A stretch of 64,000 nt of DNA from Pseudoxanthomonas kaohsiungensis (lineage in GTDB: Bacteria > Pseudomonadota > Gammaproteobacteria > Xanthomonadales > Xanthomonadaceae), in NCBI RefSeq assembly GCF_010211765.1, contig NZ_PDWO01000017.1, positions 1 through 64,000 of the forward strand, given 5' to 3'. The position numbers and the translations under genes were made by a program. The notes beneath the pieces were generated by a model that searched no databases, had not been told where the DNA came from, and saw only the letters and a list, made by a program, of their open reading frames with translations. The stretch's first letter is position 1; each line of letters begins with the position of its first letter. Of this stretch, positions 55,866 to 64,000 are shown in pieces.

Positions 55866-57053
55866 TCAGCCGTGCCGCGGTGCCAGCGGCTGCGGGCAGG
55901 CGCCATTGCCGGTGACCGGCGTGCGCGCGAACCAGTCCTCCACCGTCGGCGCGAGCCGGTCGAGCCGCATCGGCAGGCTCAGGTGGTCTTCGCCGGGCAG
56001 TTCCAGGTAGCGGGCGCGCGGGGCCGCCGCGGCCAGCGCGCGGCCATGCGCCACCGGCACGTGCGCGTCGTCGCGGCCATGGATCAGCAGCACGCAGGCA
56101 GGCGCCTGCGCCAGGGCGGCGCCGACGTCGATCCGGTCCAGGTCCAGCGCCAGGCGGCGGTCGGCGTCGGCGATCGCCGCGTCCAGCAGGCGCGGGTCGA
56201 AGCGCCAGCGCAGCCAGGCCTGGGCCAGCCATTCGCCGGTGCTGTCGGGCGCGCGCTGCAGCATGTGCGGGACCATGTCGCGGATCGCGCGGCCGGCGTT
56301 GTCGAACGACTCCATCGCGACCACGCCACCGAGCTGCAGGTCGTCGACCTCGTTGCCGTCGGACGGGACGCCGATGTCGCGGGCGGCGAAGATCGCCGTG
56401 GCCGCGCCGTAGGACACGCCCATCACGTGCAGCGGCCCGGCCACCTCGCCGCGCGTGCGCAGCTGGCGCAGCACGGCGACGACGTCGCCGGCCTCGCGCG
56501 TGCCGTAGCCGGACGGCGCACTGCCGGAGCGGCCGTGGTTGCGCAGGTCCAGGGTGATGGTGCGGTAGCCGCGCTGGGCCAGTTCCACCGACCACGGCAG
56601 CAGCGAGCCGCCGTCCATCATCCAGCCGTGCAGCAGGACCACGGTGCCGCGTGGTGCGACCGCGTGGGTCGGCGCTCGCATCGAAAGCGTGTAGTCCATG
56701 CGCTGGCGCTGGCCGCCATGCGCGCCCAGCCAGGCGTAATGCATGCGGTAGTCGCCCGGGTCCAGCGCGCGCCAGAACACCGGCACTCCGTCCGCCGTGG
56801 CCACGTGGCCGCTGCGGCTCGGTACGGTGGCGAGGAGGGCTTCGATCCTGGCGCTGGGCAGCAGCGGCGACACGCCGCCCGGCGCGGCCAGGCGCGCGGC
56901 CAGAGCACCGGCGGGATCGGCCAGCTCGCGGGTGCGCGAATGGGTGAAGCCGGCCAGCAGCAGGCAGGCGGCGGCGAGCAGCAGCAGCCGCGGCAGCACG
57001 CGGCGCGGCCAGGCCGCGCGGGCTGGCGTCGAGGGCAGGGGAACGGCGGACAT
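55866..57053 (-). CDS. Membrane-anchored alpha/beta hydrolase
   Basis: 395 residues. An N-terminal signal-anchor helix (LPRLLLLAAACLLLAGF) is followed by a lid-like region. The alpha/beta hydrolase domain has the oxyanion loop VVLLHGWMMDGGSLL, the nucleophile elbow GVSYGAA, the acid in LIHGRDDAHVPVAHG, and the histidine in GEDHLSLPMR. The N-terminal 140 residues have no assigned function. It is probably a periplasm-facing esterase or lipase. It lies after the ABC operon on the same strand but a terminator separates them. Confidence 0.9.
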   Translation of the reverse strand: MSAVPLPSTPARAAWPRRVLPRLLLLAAACLLLAGFTHSRTRELADPAGALAARLAAPGGVSPLLPSARIEALLATVPSRSGHVATADGVPVFWRALDPGDYRMHYAWLGAHGGQRQRMDYTLSMRAPTHAVAPRGTVVLLHGWMMDGGSLLPWSVELAQRGYRTITLDLRNHGRSGSAPSGYGTREAGDVVAVLRQLRTRGEVAGPLHVMGVSYGAATAIFAARDIGVPSDGNEVDDLQLGGVVAMESFDNAGRAIRDMVPHMLQRAPDSTGEWLAQAWLRWRFDPRLLDAAIADADRRLALDLDRIDVGAALAQAPACVLLIHGRDDAHVPVAHGRALAAAAPRARYLELPGEDHLSLPMRLDRLAPTVEDWFARTPVTGNGACPQPLAPRHG

Positions 57054-57137
57054 GGCGGTCGCATCGGACGACGGCGCCACAGCGTAGCGCGCGACCGGCG
57101 CCGCCTTCTACCGCATCGCGGTGACAGTGCGATGACA

Positions 57138-57166
57138 GCGCCGGCTCCGTTCAGCGGAGCCGGCGC
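57138..57166 (-). terminator. Strong hairpin after the MacB-like operon
   Basis: A 12-bp perfect stem GCGCCGGCTCCG / CGGAGCCGGCGC with loop TTCAG, 16 bases beyond the last permease stop on the minus strand. Confidence 0.6.
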
Positions 57167-57181
57167 CGTAGTCCGGTCGCC

Positions 57182-58492
57182 TCAGAGCGCGCGCAGGGCG
57201 GCGGTGATCGGCAGGCGCGCGGCGCGCAGCGCCGGGAACAGCCCGCCGACCAGGCCGATGCCCAGCGCCCACTTCAGGCCCGACCACAGCAGTTCGGGCG
57301 TCACCTTGAACTGGAACACCACCGCGCTGAAGTTGCTGCCCATGGTCGAGGCGCTGTAGCCGTTGAAGATCAGCCACGCCAGCAGCCCGCCGAGCACGCC
57401 GCCGACCAGCGCCAGCAGCATCGTCTCCAGCATCACCGCCACCACCACCGGCAGGCCGCGGAAGCCGATCGCGCGCATGGTCGCGATCTCGCGGGCGCGG
57501 CCGGCCACGGCCGCGTACATGGTGTTGAGCGCGCCGAACACCGCGCCCACCGCCATGATCGCGCCGATCACCGTGCCCAGGATCGTCAGCAGCTGGTTGA
57601 GCTGGCCGCTCTGCTTGGCGTAGTAGGCCTTGGTGGTCTCCACGTCCAGCTTGAGCCGCGGGTCGGCCGCCATCGCCGCCTTGAACTGCTCGAACCCGGC
57701 CTTGCCCTCGGTGCGCACGCTCACCAGCTGCCAGGCGCCGCGGTTGTAGGTGCTGGCCAGGGTCTGGGCGTCGGTCCAGATCTCCGAGTCGTGCACGTCG
57801 CCGGAGGCGAACTTGCCCACCACCTGCCACTGCTGGTTGCCGAGGGTAAGCGTGCTGCCCACGTCCAGGTCGCGGAACTGCTTCTGCGCGCCCTGGCCGA
57901 CCACGATCTCGCGCAGGCCGCTGCCGTACATGCGGCCCTCGACGATCTTCACCCGGTCGTGCACCGCCCAGCCCAGCTCGCCGACGCCGCGGAACTGCGC
58001 GTTGACGTCGGTGCCGTCCTCGCGCGAGACCAGGTTCACCACCTGCGAGAGCTCGGGCGACACCAGCGGCCGGCCCTCGCCGTCGCGGGCGATGCCCGGC
58101 AGGCTGGAGATCAGCGGCACCTGGTCGCGCATGATCACCGAGTTGGTCTCGGCCTGCGAGCCGCCGCGCAGCACGATCGCGGTGGTCTCGTCGCCGGTGC
58201 TGTTCATGGTCGACTGGAAGCCGCGACCCATCGACAGCATCGCCACCAGCACCGCGACCACGCCGGCGATGCCAACCACGATCACCGACGAGGCGCCCCA
58301 GCGCCGCGGCAGGCTGGCGATGCCGATCCCGGTCGCCGCCAGCGCCAGCCGGCCGCTGCGGGTCAGGAACAGCCACAGCGCCAGCGCCACCGCCACGCCG
58401 AGCACGCCCTGCCAGGGCAGCCAGATCCACACGCCCAGGCCCACGACGAGCAGCACGATCGTGAGCAGGTTCCAAAGCCATTGCTTGTTCAT
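57182..58492 (-). CDS. ABC transporter permease, MacB/FtsX type
   Basis: 436 residues. Two extra helices at the N-terminus (LTIVLLVVGLGVWIWLP; GVAVALALWLFL) precede the usual FtsX layout: helix, periplasmic MacB_PCD domain (about 105-300), and three further helices (IGAIMAVGAVFGALNTMYAA; VVVAVMLETMLLALVGGVLG; then IGLVGGLFPALRAARLPITA). The short cytoplasmic REIATMRAIGFRG contacts the ATPase in the family. It works with the second permease gene upstream. The substrate is unknown. The gaps to neighbours are short, so it is the last gene of the operon. Confidence 0.93.
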   Translation of the reverse strand: MNKQWLWNLLTIVLLVVGLGVWIWLPWQGVLGVAVALALWLFLTRSGRLALAATGIGIASLPRRWGASSVIVVGIAGVVAVLVAMLSMGRGFQSTMNSTGDETTAIVLRGGSQAETNSVIMRDQVPLISSLPGIARDGEGRPLVSPELSQVVNLVSREDGTDVNAQFRGVGELGWAVHDRVKIVEGRMYGSGLREIVVGQGAQKQFRDLDVGSTLTLGNQQWQVVGKFASGDVHDSEIWTDAQTLASTYNRGAWQLVSVRTEGKAGFEQFKAAMAADPRLKLDVETTKAYYAKQSGQLNQLLTILGTVIGAIMAVGAVFGALNTMYAAVAGRAREIATMRAIGFRGLPVVVAVMLETMLLALVGGVLGGLLAWLIFNGYSASTMGSNFSAVVFQFKVTPELLWSGLKWALGIGLVGGLFPALRAARLPITAALRAL

Positions 58493-58504
58493 GGTCGGGT
58501 CTCC

Positions 58505-59662
58505 TCAGCGGCCAGCCAGTGCATCGACGATCTTCAGCCGCTTGGCGCGCAGCGCCGGCAGCACCCCCACCACCAGGCCGATCAGCACGATCAGCACGGC
58601 GCCCACGATCCAGGTCTGCAGCGGGATGGTCGCCGGCAGCATGCCCTGGGCCTTGCTCGCCAGTCCGGGCAGGATCACCCGCGCCAGCCCCATGCCGATC
58701 ACCCCGCCCAGGCCGACCAGCAGCACCGACTCCACCAGCACCAGCACCAGCACCAGGCCGTCCTTGAAGCCCAGCGTCTTCAGGATCGCCAGCTCGGGGA
58801 TCCGCTCGCGCACCGCCTGGGCCATGGTGTTGCCGGTCAACAGCAGCAGGGTGAAGAACACCGCGCCCATGATCGAGGTGACGATCAGGCCGATGTCGGC
58901 GAACTGCTTGGCGAAGGACTGCTGGAACGCCGACTCGGTCTGGCTCTTGGTCTCGCGGTCGGAGTTCATCGACAGCGCGTCGATGGCCTGGGCCACGCGC
59001 GAGGCCTGGTTGGCGTTGTCCAGGGCGACCGTGTACCAGCTGACCTGGCCCTTGATGTAGTCGTTGGATTCGTCGAAGTAGGTCCAGTTCATCACCAGCT
59101 GGCGTTCCTCGCCGCTGGCCGCGGCGCGGTCCTTGGAGCGGAAGATGCCGACCAGCTGCAGCGGCCAGTCGTTGCTGCCCTGGCGCGGGAAGATCGTCGC
59201 CTGCAGCGGGATGGTGTCGCCGATCTTCCAGCCGAACTCCTTGGCCAGGGTCTCGCCGACCACCGCGCCGGTGCGGGTGTCCTGGAACGCCTTGAGCTGC
59301 TCGGGCGGCAGCTGCAGGTTGGTGTAGACGTCGAAGTAGTTCGGCGCCACCGAGAAGCTGGGGAAGAAGTTCTTCGGGTCCTGGTAGATGCCGCCGAACC
59401 ACATCGCGTAGGTCACGTCCTTGACCCCGGGCACGGTGCGGATCTGCTGCTCCAGCCGCACCGGCAGGCTCTGGGTGATCGACAGGCGCGAGGTGGTGAC
59501 CAGGCGGTTGGCGCCATCGACGCTGCCGCCGGAGTTGAAGGCCACGCGCACCGAATCGAGCATGCCGAACAGCAGGAAGGCGGTGACCACCGACAGCAGG
59601 GTCAGCAGCGTCCGCGTCTTGCTGCGGAACAGCTGCGCCCATACGAGCGAGAGGTACTTCAT
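58505..59662 (-). CDS. ABC transporter permease, MacB/FtsX type
   Basis: 385 residues with the four-helix FtsX/MacB layout: N-terminal helix ([20 protein letters not shown]), large periplasmic region (about 40-260), then helices ([60 protein letters not shown]). A cytoplasmic [13 protein letters not shown] motif contacts the ATPase. It starts 15 bases after the ATPase gene. Two different permeases in one operon suggest a heterodimeric efflux or lipoprotein-type transporter. Confidence 0.94.
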   Translation of the reverse strand: MKYLSLVWAQLFRSKTRTLLTLLSVVTAFLLFGMLDSVRVAFNSGGSVDGANRLVTTSRLSITQSLPVRLEQQIRTVPGVKDVTYAMWFGGIYQDPKNFFPSFSVAPNYFDVYTNLQLPPEQLKAFQDTRTGAVVGETLAKEFGWKIGDTIPLQATIFPRQGSNDWPLQLVGIFRSKDRAAASGEERQLVMNWTYFDESNDYIKGQVSWYTVALDNANQASRVAQAIDALSMNSDRETKSQTESAFQQSFAKQFADIGLIVTSIMGAVFFTLLLLTGNTMAQAVRERIPELAILKTLGFKDGLVLVLVLVESVLLVGLGGVIGMGLARVILPGLASKAQGMLPATIPLQTWIVGAVLIVLIGLVVGVLPALRAKRLKIVDALAGR

Positions 59663-59677
59663 CGCGTCGCCCTCCGG

Positions 59678-60367
<690 letters not shown>

Positions 60368-60463
60368 CGTTCGACTTCCTCGTCTGGGCCGGCGCGCAAG
60401 CCGCGCAGGCGGGGTGATGGATGGTTCGCGCGCGCAGGCGCGCCTGTCACGCCGGCAACCGTG

Positions 60464-61720
60464 CTACTCGGTGTCGTCGGCGCCCGCCAGGCGCACCGTG
60501 TCGCCGTCCTGCAGGGTTTCCGGTGCATCGAGCACCACGGTCTCGCCCGCGGCCAGTCCCGACAGCACCTGGCGGTCCTGGCCCATGGCGATGCCGGTCT
60601 TCACGGCGCGCTGCTCGACCGTGTCCTCGCCGCCGACGACGAAGGCCACGTCGGCGCCATCGCGCTGCACGATCGCCGCGGCCGGCACGCGCACGCCCTG
60701 CGGCTGCTCCGCTTCCCCGGGCGCCGGCGCGGCCTCCAGGAAGCTCACCCGCACGCCCATGTCCGGCACGATGCGCGCGTCCTTCTCCTTCAGCGCCACC
60801 CGCACCTTGACCGTGGCCTTGCCGCGGTCGGCGGCCGGGATGATGGCGATCACCTCGCCGGGGATGCGCCAGTCCGGGTACGCGTTGAGCACGGTTTCCA
60901 CCGGCATCTTCGGCTGCACCCGGCCGATGTAGGACTCGCCCACCTCGACCTCCACCTCCAGCGACTCCATGTCGACGATGGTGCCGATGCCGGTGCGGGT
61001 GTAGCCGCCGGTGGCCAGCGGCGAGACGATCTCGCCCGGCTGCGCGGCCTTGGACGTGACGATGCCGGAGAACGGTGCGCGGACGATGGTGTTGTCCACG
61101 CCCTGGTCGGCGATGCGCAGCTGGTCGCCGGCGACCTGGGAGTTGCGCCGCGCGGTCGCCAGTTGCGCGCGCAGCGCGTCGCGCTGGGCGATGGCCTGTT
61201 CGTACTGGGCGCGCGAAACCAGCTGCTGGCCGACCAGCTGCGAGAGCCGGTTGGCGTTGGCTTCGGCCTCCACCAGTTGCGCCTGCACGCTGTCGGCCTG
61301 GCTCCGCGAGGCCGAGACCTGCGAGGCGGCCAGCGTGCGCTGCGCGTCGGCGTCGATCGGGTCCAGGCGCGCCAGCACCTGGCCTTCCTCCACCCGCATG
61401 CCTTCCTCGATCAGCACTTCCTTGACCCGGCCGGTGACCTTGGCCGAGACGGTGGCCATGCGCCGGGCCACGACATAACCGCTGGCGTCGAGCACCGAGG
61501 CGCTGGCGCCGCCACCGGAGGCGATCGCCACCACCGGCGCGGTGCGCACTTCCGGCGCCTTCTCGCCGCCCAGCAGCAGCCAGGCGGCTACGGCGGCCAG
61601 CAGCACGACCGCGGCCACGCCCAGCCCGATCCACAGCCCGCGCCGCGACGGCGGCGGGGTGGACGGCGTGCGGCTGCGCTGGAGCTTCAGTTCCTTGAGC
61701 AGTTCGGCGGAAGCGTTCAT
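60464..61720 (-). CDS. Membrane fusion/periplasmic adaptor protein (HlyD/MacA type)
   Basis: 418 residues. Membrane helix about 34-52 (GLGVAAVVLLAAVAAWLLLG), then the first lipoyl-like half (SGYVVARRMATVSAKVTGRV then KEVLIEEGMRVEEGQVLARL), a coiled coil (about 115-210, SASRSQADSVQAQLVEAEAN), the second lipoyl-like half (IVRAPFSGIVTSKAAQPGEI), a beta-barrel (VEVEVGESYIGRVQPKMPVE) and a membrane-proximal end. It is expected to link the MacB-like pump with an outer membrane channel encoded elsewhere. First gene of the operon. Confidence 0.95.
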   Translation of the reverse strand: MNASAELLKELKLQRSRTPSTPPPSRRGLWIGLGVAAVVLLAAVAAWLLLGGEKAPEVRTAPVVAIASGGGASASVLDASGYVVARRMATVSAKVTGRVKEVLIEEGMRVEEGQVLARLDPIDADAQRTLAASQVSASRSQADSVQAQLVEAEANANRLSQLVGQQLVSRAQYEQAIAQRDALRAQLATARRNSQVAGDQLRIADQGVDNTIVRAPFSGIVTSKAAQPGEIVSPLATGGYTRTGIGTIVDMESLEVEVEVGESYIGRVQPKMPVETVLNAYPDWRIPGEVIAIIPAADRGKATVKVRVALKEKDARIVPDMGVRVSFLEAAPAPGEAEQPQGVRVPAAAIVQRDGADVAFVVGGEDTVEQRAVKTGIAMGQDRQVLSGLAAGETVVLDAPETLQDGDTVRLAGADDTE

Positions 61721-61915
61721 TGCGTTCTCTAGGGGTTCCCGGTCCAGTGTCCGCGGCAAGGGTACACGGCGACCAGTTGCCGGAAGTCACTTTGTGGCGG
61801 GCGGCGCTCCCGCCGGAATGGGATACCTCTATGCCAGGACGAACGGGCCAGCCGCCATTCGACACGGGGCGCGGGCGACCGGTGCATCGTGCCGGCCACC
61901 CCGCCAGCGACGTAG

Positions 61916-61927
61916 TGACACCTGTCA
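61916..61927 (+). promoter_or_regulatory. Candidate operator in the divergent ABC promoter region
   Basis: TGACACCTGTCA, with TGACA/TGTCA arms. It lies in the 289-base gap between the two ABC operons, 82 bases before the plus-strand ATPase start, so a regulator bound here could affect both directions. Confidence 0.4.
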
Positions 61928-62009
61928 TGCGCTTTGCCTGCAGCCGGCGACTGCCGCGCCCGCGTGCGGCCGACGACACTGGCCGCGAATTCCCCGCAGG
62001 CCACCACGC

Positions 62010-62939
62010 ATGGACACCGTACCCCGCGCGCCGCTGGCGCGACTGCAGCAGGCCGGCAAGCAGTACGGCCGCACCCGCGCACTGGAGCAGCTCGACCTCG
62101 AACTGCATGCCGGCCAGGTGCTGGCACTGCTCGGTCCCAACGGCGCCGGCAAGACCACCGCGATCGGCCTGCTGTTGGGCCTGCACGCGCCTGATGCCGG
62201 CACCGCCGAGCTGTTCGGCCTGCCGCCGCATTCGCTGCAGGCGCGGCGCCGCACCGGGGTGATGCTGCAGACCGCCGGCATCCCCGACACGCTGCAGGTG
62301 CGCGAGCTGGTCGCGCTGGCCCGCAGCTACTACCCGCAGCCGCGCGCGCTGGAGGAATGCCTGGCCCTGGCCGGGCTGCAGGAGGTGCAGCGCCGCCGCT
62401 ACGGCCAGCTGTCCGGCGGCCAGCAGCGCCGCGTGCAGTTCGCGATGGCCGTGTGCGGCCGGCCGCAGCTGCTGTTCCTCGATGAACCGACCACCGGCCT
62501 GGACATCGACGCGCGCCAGGGCCTGTGGCGCGCGATCCGCGAGCTGGCCGCGCAGGGCTGCGCGGTCCTGCTGACCACCCACTACCTGGAAGAGGCCGAG
62601 GCGCTGGCCGACCGGGTGATGGTGATCGACCACGGCCGGTTGCTGGCGCAGGGCACGGTCGAGGAGATGCGCGCGCGCGTGTCGCAGCGGCGGATCGGTT
62701 GCGTCAGCGTGCTCGCGCCGGCGCAGGTGGCCGCCTGGGCAGGGGTGCAGGACGCCCGCGCCGGCGAGGACGGACGCCTGCAGGTGATCGCCGCGCAGGC
62801 CGAGCCGGTCGTGCGCCGGCTGCTGGCCGAGGATCCGTCGCTGTCGGAACTGGAAGTGCGCCGCGCCGGCCTGGCCGACGCCTTCCTCGCGCTCACCGCA
62901 CGGTCCGGGCCACCGATGAACGCCGAGGAGGCCGCCTGA
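62010..62939 (+). CDS. ABC transporter ATP-binding protein, DrrA type
   Basis: 309 residues. Walker A is LGPNGAGKTTAIG (41-53), Q-loop region MLQTAGIPDTLQV, signature LSGGQQRRVQFAMAV, and Walker B LLFLDEPTTGLDIDARQG, with the H-loop VLLTTHYLEEAE. The C-terminal 80 residues form the DrrA-type extension. It is the ATPase for the following ABC-2 permease. The ATG of the permease overlaps its stop (TGATG). Confidence 0.95.
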   Translation: MDTVPRAPLARLQQAGKQYGRTRALEQLDLELHAGQVLALLGPNGAGKTTAIGLLLGLHAPDAGTAELFGLPPHSLQARRRTGVMLQTAGIPDTLQVRELVALARSYYPQPRALEECLALAGLQEVQRRRYGQLSGGQQRRVQFAMAVCGRPQLLFLDEPTTGLDIDARQGLWRAIRELAAQGCAVLLTTHYLEEAEALADRVMVIDHGRLLAQGTVEEMRARVSQRRIGCVSVLAPAQVAAWAGVQDARAGEDGRLQVIAAQAEPVVRRLLAEDPSLSELEVRRAGLADAFLALTARSGPPMNAEEAA

Positions 62940-63715
62940 TGGACACCCATGCACGTACCCATCCCGACGCCCTGCCGGCGCCGGCGTGGAACGCCTACCT
63001 GCAGGAGGCGCGCTTCGAGTTCCTGCGCCTGTGGCGCTCGCCGTCGTTCTCGCTGCCGGTACTGCTGTTCCCGCCGCTGTTCTACCTGCTGTTCGGCGAG
63101 ATCTTCGGCGGCAACCGGTCGCCCGAAGCCGCGCGCTACCTGCTCGCCGGCTACAGCGTGTTCGGGATCATGGGCGTGGCCCTGTTCGGCTTCGGCGTGA
63201 CCGTGGCCGTGGACCGCGAGCAGGGGCTGCTGGTGCTCAAGCGCGCCCAGCCGATGCCGCCGGGCGCCTACCTGCTGGCCAAGGTGGCGATGGCGATGCT
63301 GTTCAGCGCGATCGTGCTGGTGCTGCTGTCGGTGCTGGCCGCCACCGTGGCCGGCGTGCGGCTGCCACCACTGCAGTGGCTGGGCCTGGTCGCGACCTGC
63401 CTGCTGGGGGTGCTGCCGTTCAGCGCGCTGGGCCTGTGGCTGGGCACCCTGGTCGGCGGGCGCGGCGCGCCGGCGCTGATCAACCTGGTCTACCTGCCGA
63501 TGGCGTTCCTGTCGGGCTTGTTCATCCCGCTGTCGATGCTGCCGGGCGCGCTGAAGTCGATCGCGCCGCTGTGGCCGTCGTACCATCTGGCGCGGCTGGC
63601 GCAGCGGCAGGTGGGGTTCGCCGAAGGCGCCATGCCCTGGCTGCACGCCGGCGTGCTGCTGTGCATCGCCGCGCTGTTCCTGTTCCTGGCCCGTCGCCGC
63701 CTGGCGGCTTCCTGA
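62939..63715 (+). CDS. ABC-2 type permease
   Basis: 258 residues with six membrane helices in the ABC-2 pattern: FSLPVLLFPPLFYLLFGEIF, then LAGYSVFGIMGVALFGFGVT, the ALINLVYLPMAFLSGLFIPL then SMLPGALKSIAPLWPSYHLA block and a final LHAGVLLCIAALFLFLARRR. Start overlaps the stop of the ATPase. Together they export a lipid-like, drug or polymer substrate; this is not known here. The next gene begins 13 bases later. Confidence 0.94.
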   Translation: MDTHARTHPDALPAPAWNAYLQEARFEFLRLWRSPSFSLPVLLFPPLFYLLFGEIFGGNRSPEAARYLLAGYSVFGIMGVALFGFGVTVAVDREQGLLVLKRAQPMPPGAYLLAKVAMAMLFSAIVLVLLSVLAATVAGVRLPPLQWLGLVATCLLGVLPFSALGLWLGTLVGGRGAPALINLVYLPMAFLSGLFIPLSMLPGALKSIAPLWPSYHLARLAQRQVGFAEGAMPWLHAGVLLCIAALFLFLARRRLAAS

Positions 63716-63728
63716 CCCGGTGATCGCC

Positions 63729-64000
63729 ATGGGCGCGCTGAAGTTCGAAGGATTCGCACCGCGCTGGTTCCGGCTCGCGCCCGACTCGGTGCTGATGCAG
63801 AGCCAGTGTCGTGGCGCGCCCGCCTGGGCCGAGTACGTCCACCTGCTGTGGACGATGTGGGTGTTCGTGACCCCGGTGTTCACCCCGCAGGGTTACGACG
63901 CGCGCTGGTGGCTGCTGACCGCGGTGTCCTACCCGCTGTTCATCGCCCTCTATGTCGGCACCCTGGCGCTGCCGGCACGCCGGGTCCGCGCCTGTGCGAT
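63729..64000 (+). CDS. Membrane protein, N-terminal part (possibly DesK-like sensor kinase)
   Basis: About 90 residues are visible before the window ends. Two membrane helices can be seen (VHLLWTMWVFVTPVFTP; WLLTAVSYPLFIALYVGTLA). ABC ATPase and permease pairs of this kind are often followed by a DesK-type sensor kinase with a LuxR-type regulator, and the start of the visible protein would fit such a kinase, but its catalytic parts are outside the window. Identification rests on context alone. An alternative in-frame GTG lies nine bases upstream at 63720. Confidence 0.4.
   Translation, partial: MGALKFEGFAPRWFRLAPDSVLMQSQCRGAPAWAEYVHLLWTMWVFVTPVFTPQGYDARWWLLTAVSYPLFIALYVGTLALPARRVRACA

Overview
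The window is a high-GC chromosomal segment (roughly 70% G+C by eye) of a gammaproteobacterium, most likely a member of the Xanthomonadaceae/Lysobacteraceae (a Lysobacter-, Luteimonas- or Pseudoxanthomonas-like organism). This is an inference from gene content: FabV enoyl reductase, two multidomain GGDEF/EAL proteins, a GH9 cellulase under a LacI-type operator, a REP-associated tyrosine transposase with matching dispersed REP hairpins, and many single-gene or two-gene transcription units. No rRNA, tRNA, CRISPR array, prophage or replication origin was recognised.

Layout. 0-2.2 kb: a REP-associated transposase (RAYT) gene lies between two inverted copies of one IS3-family element; the left copy is cut by the window edge and the right copy is complete. 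2.3-6 kb: a small membrane protein, a secreted protein, a methyltransferase, DUF1328, and a zinc alcohol dehydrogenase. 6.2-11.6 kb: an orphan pseudopilin next to a membrane GGDEF-EAL protein, an unknown protein with a hydrophobic core, and small membrane proteins. 11.6-18.2 kb: methionine aminopeptidase, a hydrolase, a PKHD-type hydroxylase, a universal stress protein behind an FNR-type box, a PadR regulator with its membrane partner behind twin operators, and ExbD. 18.3-22.3 kb: a large membrane-bound winged-helix/TPR regulator followed by a pair of paralogous 72-residue proteins of unknown function; the second seems to start at ACG. 22.4-29.2 kb: a Tat-exported threonine-aldolase-like enzyme, ChaB, CBS, DUF4287 and GST proteins, an M29-like lipoprotein, a methyltransferase and an M15 peptidase. 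29.4-37.7 kb: CHASE-PAS-GGDEF-EAL protein, GH9, GST, AcpH, a Nei-like glycosylase with an altered zinc finger, and a frameshifted DHFR-like gene. 38-47 kb: MFS exporter, FabV, a PAS hybrid-type kinase with its receiver, a TonB-like Pro-rich protein, DUF3297, YaeQ and a YhiN-type flavoprotein. 47-57 kb: DUF421, a LytS/LytTR pair, a TspO-like gene with an internal stop, MsrB, host-attachment protein, DUF3016, and two EamA exporters. 57-64 kb: two divergent ABC systems, a MacB-like four-gene operon on the minus strand and a DrrAB-type operon on the plus strand that runs off the window end.

Themes. Three genes carry a single lesion each (15.6, 37.6 and 51.3 kb); each could be a real mutation or a sequence error. 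REP hairpins of two classes sit in intergenic gaps, and in at least two cases the REP supplies the TAG stop codon of the upstream gene. The least explained unit is the 18.3-22.3 kb regulator/paralogue cluster.
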